Source: Limnoperna fortunei (taxonomy: Eukaryota > Mollusca > Bivalvia > Mytilida > Modiolidae). Taken from it: a stretch of DNA of 64,000 bases. The notes below the pieces were generated by a model. It was not told the DNA's origin and made no database searches. It saw only the letters and a program-made list of their open reading frames with translations. Position 1 is the first letter of the stretch; each line of letters begins with the position of its first letter. The position numbers and the translations under genes were made by a program. Below are positions 12,857-23,878 of the stretch, piece by piece. The DNA lies in the NCBI GenBank assembly GCA_944474755.1, contig OX104122.1:12100641-12164640 (forward strand), in the 5' to 3' direction.

Positions 12857-12975
12857 CAGGGACGTTCTTAATCCTAGCATTTTTTCGCAGAATGACAGCA
12901 CACTTCTCTGTATTTTGCCACCAATTACTTCATCTTCACTTTCACTGTCTGGGAGTCCACCATTGCTTAGATACT
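12857..12975 (-). pseudogene. Candidate terminal exon (copy a) of the tyrosine-recombinase-like gene
   Basis: On the minus strand a pyrimidine tract ending CTATCAG is followed by an acidic stretch (GGLPDSESEDE) and ends at CCTG|GTAAGA. Read in a shifted frame, the end gives KNARIKNVPG, so the exon seems to contain a frameshift. Its borders, acidic start and NVPG-like end match a second exon at 14009-14116. It lies downstream of the recombinase exon on the same strand, so it may be a C-terminal exon of that gene. The link is inferred from order and strand only. Confidence 0.4.
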
Positions 12976-13031
12976 CTGATAGTAAAAAAAAGTGACATGT
13001 ATTCTGACAAAGTTGTATCAATAATCTTCCA

Positions 13032-13319
13032 CCAATGGAATTACTGGGGCCTCTGTGGCTGAGTGGTTAAGGTAGTCCTTCTACTATTGATTATGTGGTC
13101 TGTCAACACTGAGATTGTGGGTTCAATTCTCACTGCAGGCAGGGTGAACTCGACTCCAATCTTAATTGATGATTGCCAATTTTCCTACCGCAGGTCGGGG
13201 GTTTTCTCTGTGTACTCCAGCTTCCTCCCCCAATAAAAACTGGACGCCATGATATAGCTGAAAAATTGCTGAAAGTGGCGTTAAAAAAACATTCAAACAA
13301 ACAAACCAATGGAATTACT
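13032..13319 (+). mobile_element. tRNA-headed SINE with 14-bp target duplication
   Basis: A nearly full copy at 13046-13305. The head GGGGCCTCTGTGGCTGAGTGG carries a Ser/Leu-type box A; GGGTTCAATTCTCAC is a box B. The body has CCTACCGCAGGTCGGGGG and TGGACGCCATGATATAGC, and the 3' end is a CAAACAAAC run. It is flanked by CCAATGGAATTACT at 13032-13045 and 13306-13319. It resembles the tRNA-derived V-SINE type reported from bivalves (for example RUDI), but that name is not verified here. Confidence 0.93.
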
Positions 13320-13561
13320 TAAAAGGGCTGTCCAATTAATAGCAAAATTGTCAACAAACCTCATAAAATTGGGATGATTGCTTGAATATTACTTATTCCT
13401 GTCTATCAGCTAAACAAGAAATAACACTAAAGTATGTCTTGCCTGGCCGCACCATCAGAACTATAAATTCCATGTTGAATTCCACTGTACATTCGATTAT
13501 TTATACTTCATTTGAAAAAATCAAACGAACTCCAAATTGATAAAAGGTTACTGAAATCTAT

Positions 13562-13900
13562 CATAATAACTCAACTGGAAATTCATGGTCAAGGTCAATT
13601 CCATCAACCTAGGACTTGTCGTTCCTGAAATATGAAGGTGCTCACAAAACTTTAACATTGCTATTATATGCATTCAAAAATTGTCATTCAACCAGAAATT
13701 CAAGATCAAGGTCAAAATCTGGGAATGCAACTGTGCTAAGCTACTACTAAAGCATATACATAGAAAGTTTCATCAACATAGGACCTACTGTTCCTGAGAT
13801 ATGAAGGTGCTCATAAAACGTTAACATTGTAATGTATTGAAAATGTCCATGTCATTCAACCTGAAATTCAATGTCAAGATAAAAAGATGTGGATGCAAAT
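13562..13900. repeat. ~170-bp tandem repeat (TTCCTGAGATATGAAGGTG family)
   Basis: TTCCTGAAATATGAAGGTGCTCA at 13622 recurs as TTCCTGAGATATGAAGGTGCTCA at 13792 (170 bp). TCATTCAACC.GAAATTCAA recurs at 13684 and 13853. A diverged copy with the same TTCATCAACCTATGACTTG phrase lies at 18.47-18.72 kb. Both lie between exons of the recombinase-like gene. Confidence 0.75.
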
Positions 13901-13929
13901 GTGATTAGCTACGCAGCTCTGTGATATGC

Positions 13930-13981
13930 AGTCACAGTCTGGGATTCAACCCAGGTGAAAGCTTCACCACTAGGCCATCAC
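13930..13981 (-). other. tRNA-like fragment
   Basis: Minus-strand TGATGGCCTAGTGGTGAAG resembles a tRNA box A and GGGTTGAATCCCA resembles a box B, but only a few bases separate them and the anticodon arm is missing. It may be the head of an old SINE or a tRNA pseudogene. A functional tRNA is not possible. Confidence 0.45.
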
Positions 13982-14008
13982 ATATATTATTTATATTCCA
14001 TTGCTTAC

Positions 14009-14116
14009 CAGAGAAATTATCAGTGTTTGTAATTTTCCTCCGAGTTGCAGCATGGTTCACTATTTTTTCTCTGTCACTTTCTTCACTGCCCAAAAGGTCA
14101 CCACTGCTCTGAGCCA
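14009..14116 (-). pseudogene. Candidate terminal exon (copy b) of the tyrosine-recombinase-like gene
   Basis: An acceptor (TTTTACTGTCAG) and a donor (TCTCTG|GTAAGC) border 108 bases encoding an acidic then basic stretch, GDLLGSEESDRE followed by TRRKITN. The layout matches the exon at 12857-12975, so the two look like old duplicates of one exon. Its position, about 950 bp below the recombinase exon on the same strand, makes it the nearest candidate next exon. Confidence 0.4.
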
Positions 14117-15067
14117 CTGACAGTAAAAGAAAATTTATTTTGGGAAAAGTCATCCATCTTAACAAGCTTAAGATACTAAGAAACCCTACACCACAAAGCT
14201 AAGCATCTTATCGACTGCATTAGTTTTGCCTATTTATTTTTTTTATTCCCCTCCTACTCGCCCCTTATTTTGTTTTATATTTCAGGCGCGTAGCTACCCC
14301 AAGGAAGATGTGGATGCACAAACCGAACGGCGATTGGTCTGGGGGCCACTTAAGACCAGTGGATCCAGCGCAAAGTCATGGTAGGAGCTCCAGAAAGATA
14401 GCATTTTGAAGACCTAAAATTACGATTAATCGTGAGTGCAATGCCGTTGTCAATGTATAGTGGTAAACAAGTCAACAACTCTGACTTTCATAACACATCA
14501 TTATTGCACTCACTTAATGTGGGGTTTTCATGTAGTTTCTTTGCTTCACTATGCCTCTGACGGACTACTACACCTGAAACCAACATTTATTTTTTTTTGG
14601 TTTAATAGCTGCACAATGATAATCTGGAGAATTATATGTGCTGATTAAATATTTTCTTTATCATTTGTACGAATTTAAACATATACTGCTTAATGATTCT
14701 GATGACATTATGTCTCGCCAATGTTATATTTACTTAACATCTTAAATGTCGGCCCAAAAATCTGAACTTTAATTTACAATATAAGATGGTATAATAGAGT
14801 CAAAGCATTGAAAATTTCAATCAAGACAGAACTAGTACAAGCAGTGTCTGGTCTTTTTAAAGGTTAATGTCACTTATTGATCTGCCATATGAAAGCCCTT
14901 GACCCTTGTTATATTTCCAGACTTTGATGGTTATCCTAAAATAGTAAATGCATTAAGTCAGCAGGCATTTGTGAATTATTTATTCATATCTTAGATCAAT
15001 ATATGTCAAATCAATCATTAAATAAATTATACTCTTTCTTAAATACTCGTTGGAGTTTTTATCATAC

Positions 15068-16667
15068 CTTTATCTGCATCAGTCAGCATTTTCCCCAAAG
15101 CCTGGACTCCAGGTGGACATTGCTAGTTTTCCTTATTAATTTCCTCATCATGCCCCATGTGGTCCATAAATATCTTCTTGTCACTGGCTTTCATGTCCAG
15201 ACTGGCAAACAATGAGGACAATCTATGTCTCATTTTAGTGGCATTCACGGGTAAATCTATGTTGGCCCTTTTGCAAACTCCAGCAACTGCATGCCAACCA
15301 GAGCAATGGGACATTGAATTCTTTGTAGCAAACAGAAAAATATTCTCATCAATACCAACAACATGTCTGTCTCTATTTAGAACATTCATTGCAGCAGTCA
15401 GGTCCATAGGTACCAGAACTGGTACATACTTCCTTCTTTTACCATGTAGATATGCCAGCCTGTATTGGCCAACTAAAAATTGTTCTCCTGGATCAACTAT
15501 TTTTTCAACATGTTCATTAGGTATCCACACCCCAGCACAGGCATCTGCCCACTCTTCCAGCGTCATCCTTGCTGCTTCCTCACCCCTTCTTGCATTATAT
15601 AAAGTAAGGCGAGCCACAACCAAACTCCACAGCCATACATAGTCCTTAATGTAATAATAAAGTAAGACGAGCAACAACCAAACTCCACAGCCATACATAG
15701 TCATACATAGTCCTTAATGTCATAATTTTCAATTATATGGTTGATTTCAGACAGCATGAACATTTTTAACTCTTTTAAGGCTCCTTTATCAGGCAAACTT
15801 GATGGCTTTCTCGCTTTTTGAAGAGATCTAGAAACACATGTTGCCCGTGCTTGTGGATAGAGTTCGTTGGATTTATGCTTGTATGCTTCCTTAAATTTCT
15901 TTAATTCTCGCCCTTTATCATCTTGTTTCACTGTAATATCCTTTTAATGCCTTTATTGATATTAAAATCACAGCATCAACGAAGAGCTTCTGCTCATGTT
16001 TCTCAGAGTTATTGTCATCTGTTGTCAGCCTGTGTATAGCTTCAATTAAATATGATAAGTTTGTACGACAAAACATGTCCTCAACAGTTCTATTAGTATC
16101 ACTTAGGCCTTAAAACGCCTGATACAACTTTGCATTTTTCTGACATAACTACTTTTCGCACCTCATCTTGCTTTCTTATCTCATGTCTTCGTAGGTTGAA
16201 GTTGCGGTAACCTATTAACTTAATAAATTTGTTTGTCCTGCAAATCTCACCAGTATTTCCATCTCTAAATCTATTCAAAATATCTCTGAAGTCTTTATCA
16301 TTATCAATCTTATTGTCGCAGCTGCTTTGAAGAAGTTTTGGTTGCAATGCCTCTGGTTTTTCACTAGAGCATTTATGTTTGAAAAAGTACCTACTGCCGA
16401 AGTAGCCATGGCAGTTGAGGCATACTCTCAGATTGTCATCAACTTTGGGTTTACGTTCCCTCATCTGTGCTTTGTTTCCAACTGCTAATAAACCAAGGTT
16501 GAATTCGTATATTCCTTCCTTTCTTTTACTTTCAAAAATTGCTTTCTGAATGCTGTCAGGCTTGGTCAGGATCATTTTTACATCATTTTCTGATTTATGC
16601 TTCCTTTTTATGTGGCGTTTCAGCTTTCCATTTTTAACAATAATTTTGCAGTATACGCAGAACCTTT
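15068..16667 (-). pseudogene. Tyrosine-recombinase-fold protein with C2H2 finger, decayed
   Basis: A 1.6-kb exon bounded by acceptor TTTTATTTTTCAG and donor AAG|GTATGA. In order on the minus strand: a C2H2 finger (CVYC, then H-x4-H in HIKRKH) at about 16600-16665; a second Cys/His motif, CLNCHGYFGSRYFFKHKC; a helical region; and a C-terminal recombinase domain. That domain shows the first catalytic Arg region (LYNARRGEEAARM), the box II Arg-His (KMRHRLSS) and the HMGH motif. The codon where the catalytic tyrosine of the HMGH...Y block should lie is TAG. There are also two frame changes (near 16100 and 15930) and a 58-bp internal duplication near 15603-15720 that breaks the frame. The family is a large set of Crypton-related, DUF3504-like recombinase-fold proteins in cnidarians and molluscs. 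As it stands it cannot give a full recombinase. Confidence 0.75.
15603..15720. repeat. 58-bp tandem duplication inside the recombinase exon
   Basis: AGTAAGGCGAGCCACAACC at 15603 recurs as AGTAAGACGAGCAACAACC at 15661; the second copy also carries a doubled CATACATAGT. Neither 58 nor 58+10 is a multiple of three, so the duplication itself breaks the reading frame just upstream of the catalytic domain. Confidence 0.9.
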
Positions 16668-17537
16668 CTGAAAAATAAAAGATTATAAACCTTTAGGGAG
16701 CCATTGAATAACTTAATAACATGCTTAACTATTCAGAGGAAAGTTGAAACAAGTACAGTATACTACTAAAATTCAAGACTGCTGTTCTTCTCACATGATA
16801 AACATAAAATCTACAAACTAAAACTATTTAAGGTTACAGTACATTGAAAATATTACAATTTTGTATTGGTTATTGTTTTAATGAACGAACAATAAACTAA
16901 TTATTATGTATAGAGATATTGTCTGGATTTGCTTTTCTTTTATCATGTTTGGTTCATAATGGCGTGAAACATTCATTGAATATTTAACAATACCTGTATA
17001 TAAACATAACAGTTTCAAAATGTTATTAAGGGGATCACGATACATAAATAAACTTCTTAAGTATAAAACAGTCAGTAATGTACCAATATATACAGGTAAA
17101 CCAAAGTACAAGGCAATCATTAAGGAGACCAGAATTTAAACATACCAAGTTTAAAACAGTCATTATGGGGACTAATCAGACATACTTTCAAGAGTAATAG
17201 TGAGAAACATAATCAGGCAGCTTTTAGTACCTCTGCAATAAGAAGAAGGTTGCTCAATCAACAATGATGTCTTTAATAATCATTACATATGAAAGTAGGC
17301 ATGGGGAAAATGAATTGGCTTCATGATACTGAATATTGAAAACTGAACATCAAAATAAGTCTTTAAATTTACATTAAATACTTTAAAACCAGAAGGAGAT
17401 ATCAGGAATATCAACATAAGCGATATTGATATTTCCAATATCAACTGTAATAAAGTTTCAGTCATTAAGGGCATGCGACGCAGACCTCAATACGTTACCT
17501 AGCCAAATGTCCATCCAAGTTAACAAAAATTTGGCTA
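16668..17537. other. Intron-like stretch with single copies of the 43-bp repeat
   Basis: No exon was seen. Isolated, diverged copies of the AAGGAGACCAG...CAGTCATT unit lie at about 17040-17170. Confidence 0.5.
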
Positions 17538-17540
17538 AGT

Positions 17541-17795
17541 TTAGAACGGTCCTTAAGGAGACCAGTATATACATATACAGAGTTCAGAACAGTCGTTAAG
17601 GAGACCAATATATACATATACTGAGTTAAAACAGTCATTAAGGAGACCAATATATAGATATACCAAGTTCAGAACAGTCATTAAGGAGACCACAATATAC
17701 ATATACCGAGCTAAAACAGTCATTAAGAAGACCAGTATATACATATACCAAGTTCAGAATAGTCGTTTAGGAGACCAGTATATACATTTATCTAC
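17541..17795. repeat. 43-bp minisatellite
   Basis: About six units with the pattern AAGGAGACCAGTATATACAT, then ATACCGAGTTCAGAACAGTC. Two alternating versions are visible (AGTTCAGAAC and AGTTAAAAC), which suggests spread in pairs. Copies resume at 18283-18430 after an unrelated segment. Confidence 0.9.
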
Positions 17796-17865
17796 AATTT
17801 AGTATGTATTTCGTCAAAATCTGAAAAAGTAGCGATTGATTGATACAACCTGTGTGATAAAAAAA

Positions 17866-17893
17866 CTTGTATCATCTATATATGTGATACAAG
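17866..17893. other. Perfect 9-bp hairpin
   Basis: CTTGTATCA and TGATACAAG flank a 10-base A+T loop. It lies in the segment that interrupts the 43-bp array and may be part of an inserted foldback element. Confidence 0.8.
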
Positions 17894-18107
17894 ATGTACT
17901 TTGGTCGAAACTACTTCTTGATGTCATAATGAATGTTACAACCAATGATTCGTTGAATGACTCTCATTTAATTAATGAAATATGACGTCATAATACATGT
18001 GATGTTAGAGACTATATTTTATAAACAAATGCTTCGTTGAATGTTAAATTTTAAACATTCAGTTTTGTTCTGCTCCTTGCATAACTTCTCAATTTTAGAT
18101 AAACGTT

Positions 18108-18262
18108 ACATACATTTACGTGTAGGTACAACTACCTGTATCAAGTCTCGACAGTAGAATATATTCCGCATCACAACTCGACGCTGTGCATCTCGTAGTG
18201 ATACAAATGTACACAACTGTCTCGACGTAATACAGTCAGTTGTACCTACACATAATGTATGT
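18108..18262. mobile_element. Small foldback (MITE-like) element
   Basis: A 26-base end starting ACATACATTTACGTGTAGG at 18108-18133 is matched by its reverse complement at 18238-18262, with one gap and one mismatch. Inside, GTATCAAGTCTCGACAG and CTGTCTCGACGTAATAC form a second, weaker inverted pair, so most of the 155 bases can fold back. There is no coding capacity. No clear target duplication was identified, so the family is unknown. Confidence 0.7.
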
Positions 18263-18282
18263 AATGTATATGAATTATATAT

Positions 18283-18720
18283 ACATATACCGAGTTCAGA
18301 ACAGTCATTAAGGATACCGCTCAACATGGTAAATACCTGCAACGAGTTTAAAGCCATTATTAAGGAAACCAGTATATAACATATACCAAATTAGATCAAT
18401 TGTTAAGGAGACAGATAAATACACATACCAATTTTAAAAACATTGTTTTTAAATGGTTTTTAACAATGGTCAAAGTCACTCAACTGCAACTTCAAAATCA
18501 AGGTGAAATGATGGATAGGCAAATGTGTTAAGAAACTACTGAGGCATATGCATACCAAGTTTCATCAACCTATGACTTGTAGTTCCTGAGATATGAAGGT
18601 GATATTATATATCTTGTACATTTTCAGTCATTCAACCGGAAACTCCAGGTCAAATATTGGGATGCAGCTGTGTTGGTCTAGTACTGGGTCATATCCATCG
18701 AAGTTGCTCATAAAACTACA
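18283..18720. repeat. Resumed 43-bp units and a dispersed repeat copy
   Basis: 18283-18430 carries two or three further 43-bp units. 18470-18720 is a diverged copy of the ~170-bp repeat of 13.56-13.9 kb. Confidence 0.65.
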
Positions 18721-19330
18721 AAAAATTTCACGCAGCTGCTGCCGCAGGTAATGCAATATGTATGTCTCGATCCGATTTGCAGGCAAGACAAAAATCAATG
18801 CAAGAGATATAAATCCAGCCTGTGTGCAACTGCTCTAGGCTACAAAACTCTTTCTGAATCCATGCTGGTTTATCATTGATTGTAGTCTTACTGCCAGATT
18901 TGACCTTGTCACTCAACTATTCAACAGGAACAAAACAACGATGTGTGTACAAGATTAAAAGTTCGCCATATAATGACTAAGGTATCAATCAGTTCCGCAG
19001 GTGAATATACAAAAAACATACAAGAAATCGCAAGGAACTTGTGCAATTTTGGCAATCCCATTAGCAATAATACATATTATGACTAAAAAGATGTATGCTT
19101 GTTTTGGGAAAAACTTTTGAATTTGTTGAATGATTAAACCTCTATCTTACCTCCTAGTTGGATTTTTAACAAATATTCTGTATATAAATGGTAAGGAAAA
19201 TGTGTTACAGAGATGGTAAATAGACAAAATGATTCTTAGACTTAGATTTCTTGTATGGTAAACTGAATTGCAATTACTGTGCCAGTGATATACAAAAGCA
19301 TAGCTGTTGAAAAACCAAAATAAAAATTAC

Positions 19331-19679
19331 CTGTTTAGGCGTTAGCTTTTCCTTTTCATTAGCTTTCTTTGCCACTACTTGATCCACTTCGTTGTTGCAC
19401 TCGAAAGGGACTATGTCAGATTCCTCATGGCATTCCACAGGGACTAAATCAGCCTCATCATTGTTCCCAGCAGGGACTATATTTGCCTCATAATGGCACT
19501 GGACAGGGACTATCTCAGCCCCTCATGGTGCTCAGCAATGACTAAATCAGCCACATCGTGGCATTTGAAAGGGATCGAATCAGCCTCAGCATGGTGCTGA
19601 GCAGGAACTAGGTTAGCCTCATCATGGTGCCTGGCAGGGACTTCATCCTGGCATAGACGAAAAGTACTCTGAACAGGAA
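19331..19679 (-). pseudogene. Exon encoding 11-residue repeats, frame broken
   Basis: Bounded by acceptor TTTTTTTCAG and donor AAACAG|GTAATT on the minus strand. Units of 33 bp (19372-19651, about eight) encode 11-residue repeats such as VPARHHDEANL and VPAQHHAEADS. The unit at 19504-19535 is 32 bp, and this one-base loss leads to a stop within the exon. It lies between the acidic exon at 23.9 kb and the recombinase exon at 15.1-16.7 kb, all minus strand, and so may be part of the same gene. The function of the repeats is unknown; they are His/Asp/Glu-rich. Confidence 0.6.
19372..19651. repeat. 33-bp coding minisatellite
   Basis: Units start at 19372, 19405, 19438, 19471, 19504, 19536, 19569 and 19602, with a partial unit after 19634. 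All are 33 bp except the fifth (32 bp). The plus-strand unit pattern is CAGGGACTAAATCAGCCTCA followed by a TCATGG-like core. Confidence 0.93.
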
Positions 19680-20119
19680 CTGAAAAAAATATGGGTGAAA
19701 ATAGATGACGCAAGTATTTTTCTTATGTTTTATGGGATATTTCAAATCCTAGATTTTAAATTTAATCAGCATAAAACAACTGTATGGCCCTTGTTTCTTC
19801 TGCATAAGTAAAACGTCAATAAAGTAGATAGTTGCAGAAAAAAATACAAGCAACCACTCAATATACCTATCAGCAAACTATTCTATTTGAGCTCACATTT
19901 TTCTCTACTGTTAATATGTTAAATGCTACTTGTAAAAGAAATTTACAGGTGTTTCGGGTGTTTTATGTTGCATAACTTTAAAATTTAGCACTTTATAAAA
20001 TCTCAAAAATATTAACAAGTGTGGACACAGAAAAATGTCTCGCCTGCATTCCGCATCAGTAACGAAAAACAATTACGTCAAAAGCATTAAATAAATAGCA
20101 TTAAATTTTTATCATTTAA

Positions 20120-21180
20120 AATATACAATGCATGGTTACAGAGAAACAGACCTAATCCAAAAACTTTAACGTAGTCGCTGAACCGTGAAATTGAGGTCAA
20201 GGTCAGGTAACATCTACCAGACAGTCATGTACTATTCATCAGCAACCTCTATACCAAATATTGTCACCCTACCATGCATAGTCACAGAAGAACTGCCGTA
20301 ATCCAAAAATTTAACGTAGTCACTTGACCGTGATTGAGGTCAAGGTCAGGTGACACCTGTCAGACAGTCATGTACTCTTCAGCAGCAACCTGTATAGTAA
20401 ATATTGTCAACTGCCCTTATACAAAAACTTTAACGTAGTCGCTGGACCGTGAAATTGAGGTCAAGCTCAGGCGACACCTGCCAGACAGTCATGTACTCTT
20501 CAGCAGCAACCTGTATACCAAATATTGTTATCCTACCATGCATGGTTACAGAGGAACTACCCTAATACAAAAACTTTAACGTAGTCGCTGGACCGTGAAA
20601 TTGAGGTCAAGGTCAGGTGACACCTACCAGACAGTCATGTACTATTCATCAGCAACATATATACCAAATATTGTCATCCTACCATGCATAGTCACAGAAG
20701 AACTGCCGTAATCCAAAAATTTAACGTAGTCACTGGACCGTGATTGAGGTCAAGGTCAGGTGACACCTGTCAGACAGTCATGTACTCTTCAGCAGCAACC
20801 TGTATAGTAAATATTGTCAACTGCCCTTATACAAAAACTTTAACGAAGTCGCTGGACCGTGAAATTGAGGTCAAGCTCAGGCGACACCTGCCAGACAGTC
20901 ATGTACTCTTCAGCAGCAACCTGTATACCAAATATTGTTATCCTACCATGCATGGTTACAGAGGAACTACCCTAATACAAAAACTTTAACGTAGTCGCTG
21001 GACCGTGAAATTGAGGTCAAGGTCAGGTGACACCTACCAGACAGTCATGTACTATTCATCAGCAACATATATACCAAATATTGTCATCCTACCAGGCATA
21101 GTTACAGAGGAACTGTCGTGATCCAAAAACTTTAACGTAGTCGCTGGACCGTGAAATTAAGGTCAAGGTCAGGTGACAGG
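20120..21180. repeat. Higher-order tandem array, 410-bp period of three monomers
   Basis: The TTAACG landmark falls at 20166, 20311, 20430, 20576, 20721, 20840, 20986 and 21132, giving steps of 145, 119, 146, 145, 119, 146 and 146. The pattern of two ~145-bp monomers and one shortened 119-bp monomer therefore repeats with a 410-bp period. The second 410-bp block is nearly identical to the first. Monomers share GAGGTCAAGGTCAGG, CAGACAGTCATGTACT and CAAATATTGTC. A diverged copy of the array's right flank lies at 25.87-26.05 kb. Confidence 0.93.
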
Positions 21181-21359
21181 TGACTGACTGGCAAGTACTC
21201 AACTCATCATAAGCTACCACTGGACCAAATTTGATGGACCTAGGGCTAGGCTTACAAAGATATGAAGCAAGATGTCCAAGTGTTTACGCCGCCGCCGCCG
21301 GATTCCCATACATATGTCTGGCCTCCAGCGACTATCGTCGCAGGCGAGACAAAAACACC

Positions 21360-22700
21360 AGAAACATATTGAACCACACAATCCAACATCACATTTTAAT
21401 GGATTTCTATGTTTTTAATTTTTAATAAGTTCGTTTTAGGATTTTTTTTTCAAAAGGTAGGGGCGGAGGAATGAAAAAAATAAGTGAAAAATATCCAACC
21501 CCAATCAATATCCATTTCTACTGGTTCCCCATAGAGACAATTAAACCGGGAGCAATGGCCACAGACTTTTAAATTATTGAACAATGAATGCTCAGATGGT
21601 ATTCCTAATGGTCCAATTGTCAAAAGAAAAAATATCAATCTTTTTCGACAAGTTTTAATTTTTATTTCATCTTATAACACAAGAATTGGTCAGTGGTAAT
21701 AGAACCAAAAAGCTATGCCAAGTGCGCATGATACAACCACAGTATGTTGAACCCTGTACGTTGGAGGCCCAATATGAATAACGGTAGTCAGTTGCTTTTG
21801 ACACATGCAGCTCAATGTCAATGCAGACTCACAAAGTTTTTTGTTTTTGACACGCATTCTGTGGTGGACTTTTAATGTATATTTGACATAAAATATATTT
21901 ATATCAACGCAAGACTTGTTATGCATGAAAACCAATTGTCCAGACAAACTCTTATAATTTTTATTATTTATAAACCAAAAAGGGTCAGCAGATCTGTAAA
22001 CCAACGAATTAAAAAGTGGCCCTGTGCATGACTTATTTCATGCACAAATGCAACACAAACTTTTATTTTCAAGAATATCTAAAAACAATGTTTGGTCATG
22101 TTCTAATTTCTTACGTGAATATACATGTATACAGTCTATCATTTTACCTATTGTAGAAGCTGCACTTATATTGCTGCACTCATCTTCTGGCACCACCAGG
22201 TCATTTGGAAGAAAAATTTGAAACTTTAAAAAAAAATTAAAGATTGTTGGGATGCCATCACACAAGTCGCCCAAAATCACCATGGATAGTATTTCATTCA
22301 AATCAGTACATTAAAATATACCTTGATATCAAATTTCATTGAAATCGGACAAAGTTGACTTTTTCGTGTTGTGCAGAGTAGTAAAATGGCCACCATTTTG
22401 AAACCGGAAGTTGGACACACATTTTTAAATAGTGGCACACTCAGGGGACTTTAATCTACATATATACTAAATTTCGAAATTGGATGACATTTACATTTTT
22501 GCGTTTTTAGAAGGGTGGTGGTTGGAAGGCGACCATTTTGGAAATTTCAAAACCAATATTCACTACTAGGAATCCTAAACATTCACTATGCCAACCAAGT
22601 ATCATATTGGTTGAAAAAACCTTTGTTGTTGAAAAATTATGGACAATGTAGTGATCAATAAAAAAATATAATAATAATAAAAGAACAATGTAAAAACACT
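21360..22700. other. Intron-like or intergenic non-coding stretch
   Basis: Short frames only. 22240-22620 has repeat-like text (TTTCATTGAAATCGGACAAAG, AAATGGCCACCATTTTG) of a kind that looks dispersed, but no second copy lies in the window. Confidence 0.45.
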
Positions 22701-22749
22701 AAGTCTCCCAAATCAGTTAACACAGTTTGAAGTCTGTACACAATACAGG

Positions 22750-23250
22750 CTATAATACTAGTATAGTGGATTTTTCTTAATTGCATAACCAATTTGTCAG
22801 AGCAAATATGCAATTAACAGGAATTTGCATCTAACCAAAAGAAACTTTTTTTATATAAAATATAGTTTTCACTTTAATTTTCTAATAAACAGCTGTGTTG
22901 ATACATAAAACAATTCAGGTGACTCTTTTCTTATACCTTAATTCTTGTAACAACAATAATGATATAAATGAATGTTGTCAAGACATACTTTGATAATTCT
23001 AGTACGACACTGTTATTCACTTGTTAGAAAAATGTCAATTCTGAACAATTTTATGCAATTAACCAGATTTGTTTAATTTTTTAATTATTTTTCATGCAAT
23101 TAACAGAAATTTTTAACATGGAGATTATAGGAAATTGTTTGGTGTTTTAAAGTCTTATGCAATTGGAAATTGTTTGGTGTTTTATAGTCTTATGCAATTA
23201 AGAGAAATATGCAATTAACAGATGTGCAATTAGGTAAAACCCACTGTGAT
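22750..23250. repeat. ATGCAATTAACAG-rich block with a 35-bp tandem duplication
   Basis: ATGCAATTAAC and variants occur at least six times. GGAAATTGTTTGGTGTTTTA at 23130 recurs at 23165, giving an exact 35-bp tandem step. Confidence 0.75.
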
Positions 23251-23878
23251 GTGCTTATGTGTTTATGCATACAATTTCCAGATAATCATCTGTCGAACAG
23301 GTTCAGTATCAAGTGGTAGAGGGCCACCTGATCCCAATTCATCTAAAGTTCTAATATAAATTTGCCTTGGAGATGTTGTTTTAAAGTTGTAGGTATTTTA
23401 TTTCATTAACCCTTGTTGTATTCAGGAGAGTCAAGTCATTAGATTCCAAGTTGATGACAGACACAACAGACAGCAGGTTATCACAAAAGATCACCATAAG
23501 TACTCTGTGCTTAGGTGAGATAAAACAAAGTGCAAGTCAAGAAAATCAACATCCAGATCATTTTCAATTTGAAAGCATTTGTCATTTGTTATATACAATA
23601 GAATGGCCAAATGTTTATTATTTGCATACCACTGCCTGCACAAACTCTAAAAATGACCAAGTAATAACAATTTCTCTAATTTTTGTCTGATTTATTTGCC
23701 TCTCAACTAGTTGCGGAAAAAACATAACCTCTGTAGAGAACATCTTGTTCTAATCAACTGGATAACGTTGTGGAAATTTTTTTATTGAAAATAAACAAGA
23801 AGTAATAAAATCATATAAAAATATAATGAACAATCTGAAAAACACGCAAATTTTGCTGACATGCTATGCTAAAAATAC

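Noticed and set aside
13048..13140. Functional tRNA gene
   Set aside because: The box A/box B region is the head of a SINE with a full body, tail and target duplications, not a free tRNA.
15157..15642. 161-codon plus-strand open frame
   Set aside because: It is antisense to the recombinase-domain coding frame, which explains its length.
20120..21180. CRISPR array
   Set aside because: Monomers are contiguous 119-146-bp satellite-like units without unique spacers, in a eukaryotic context.
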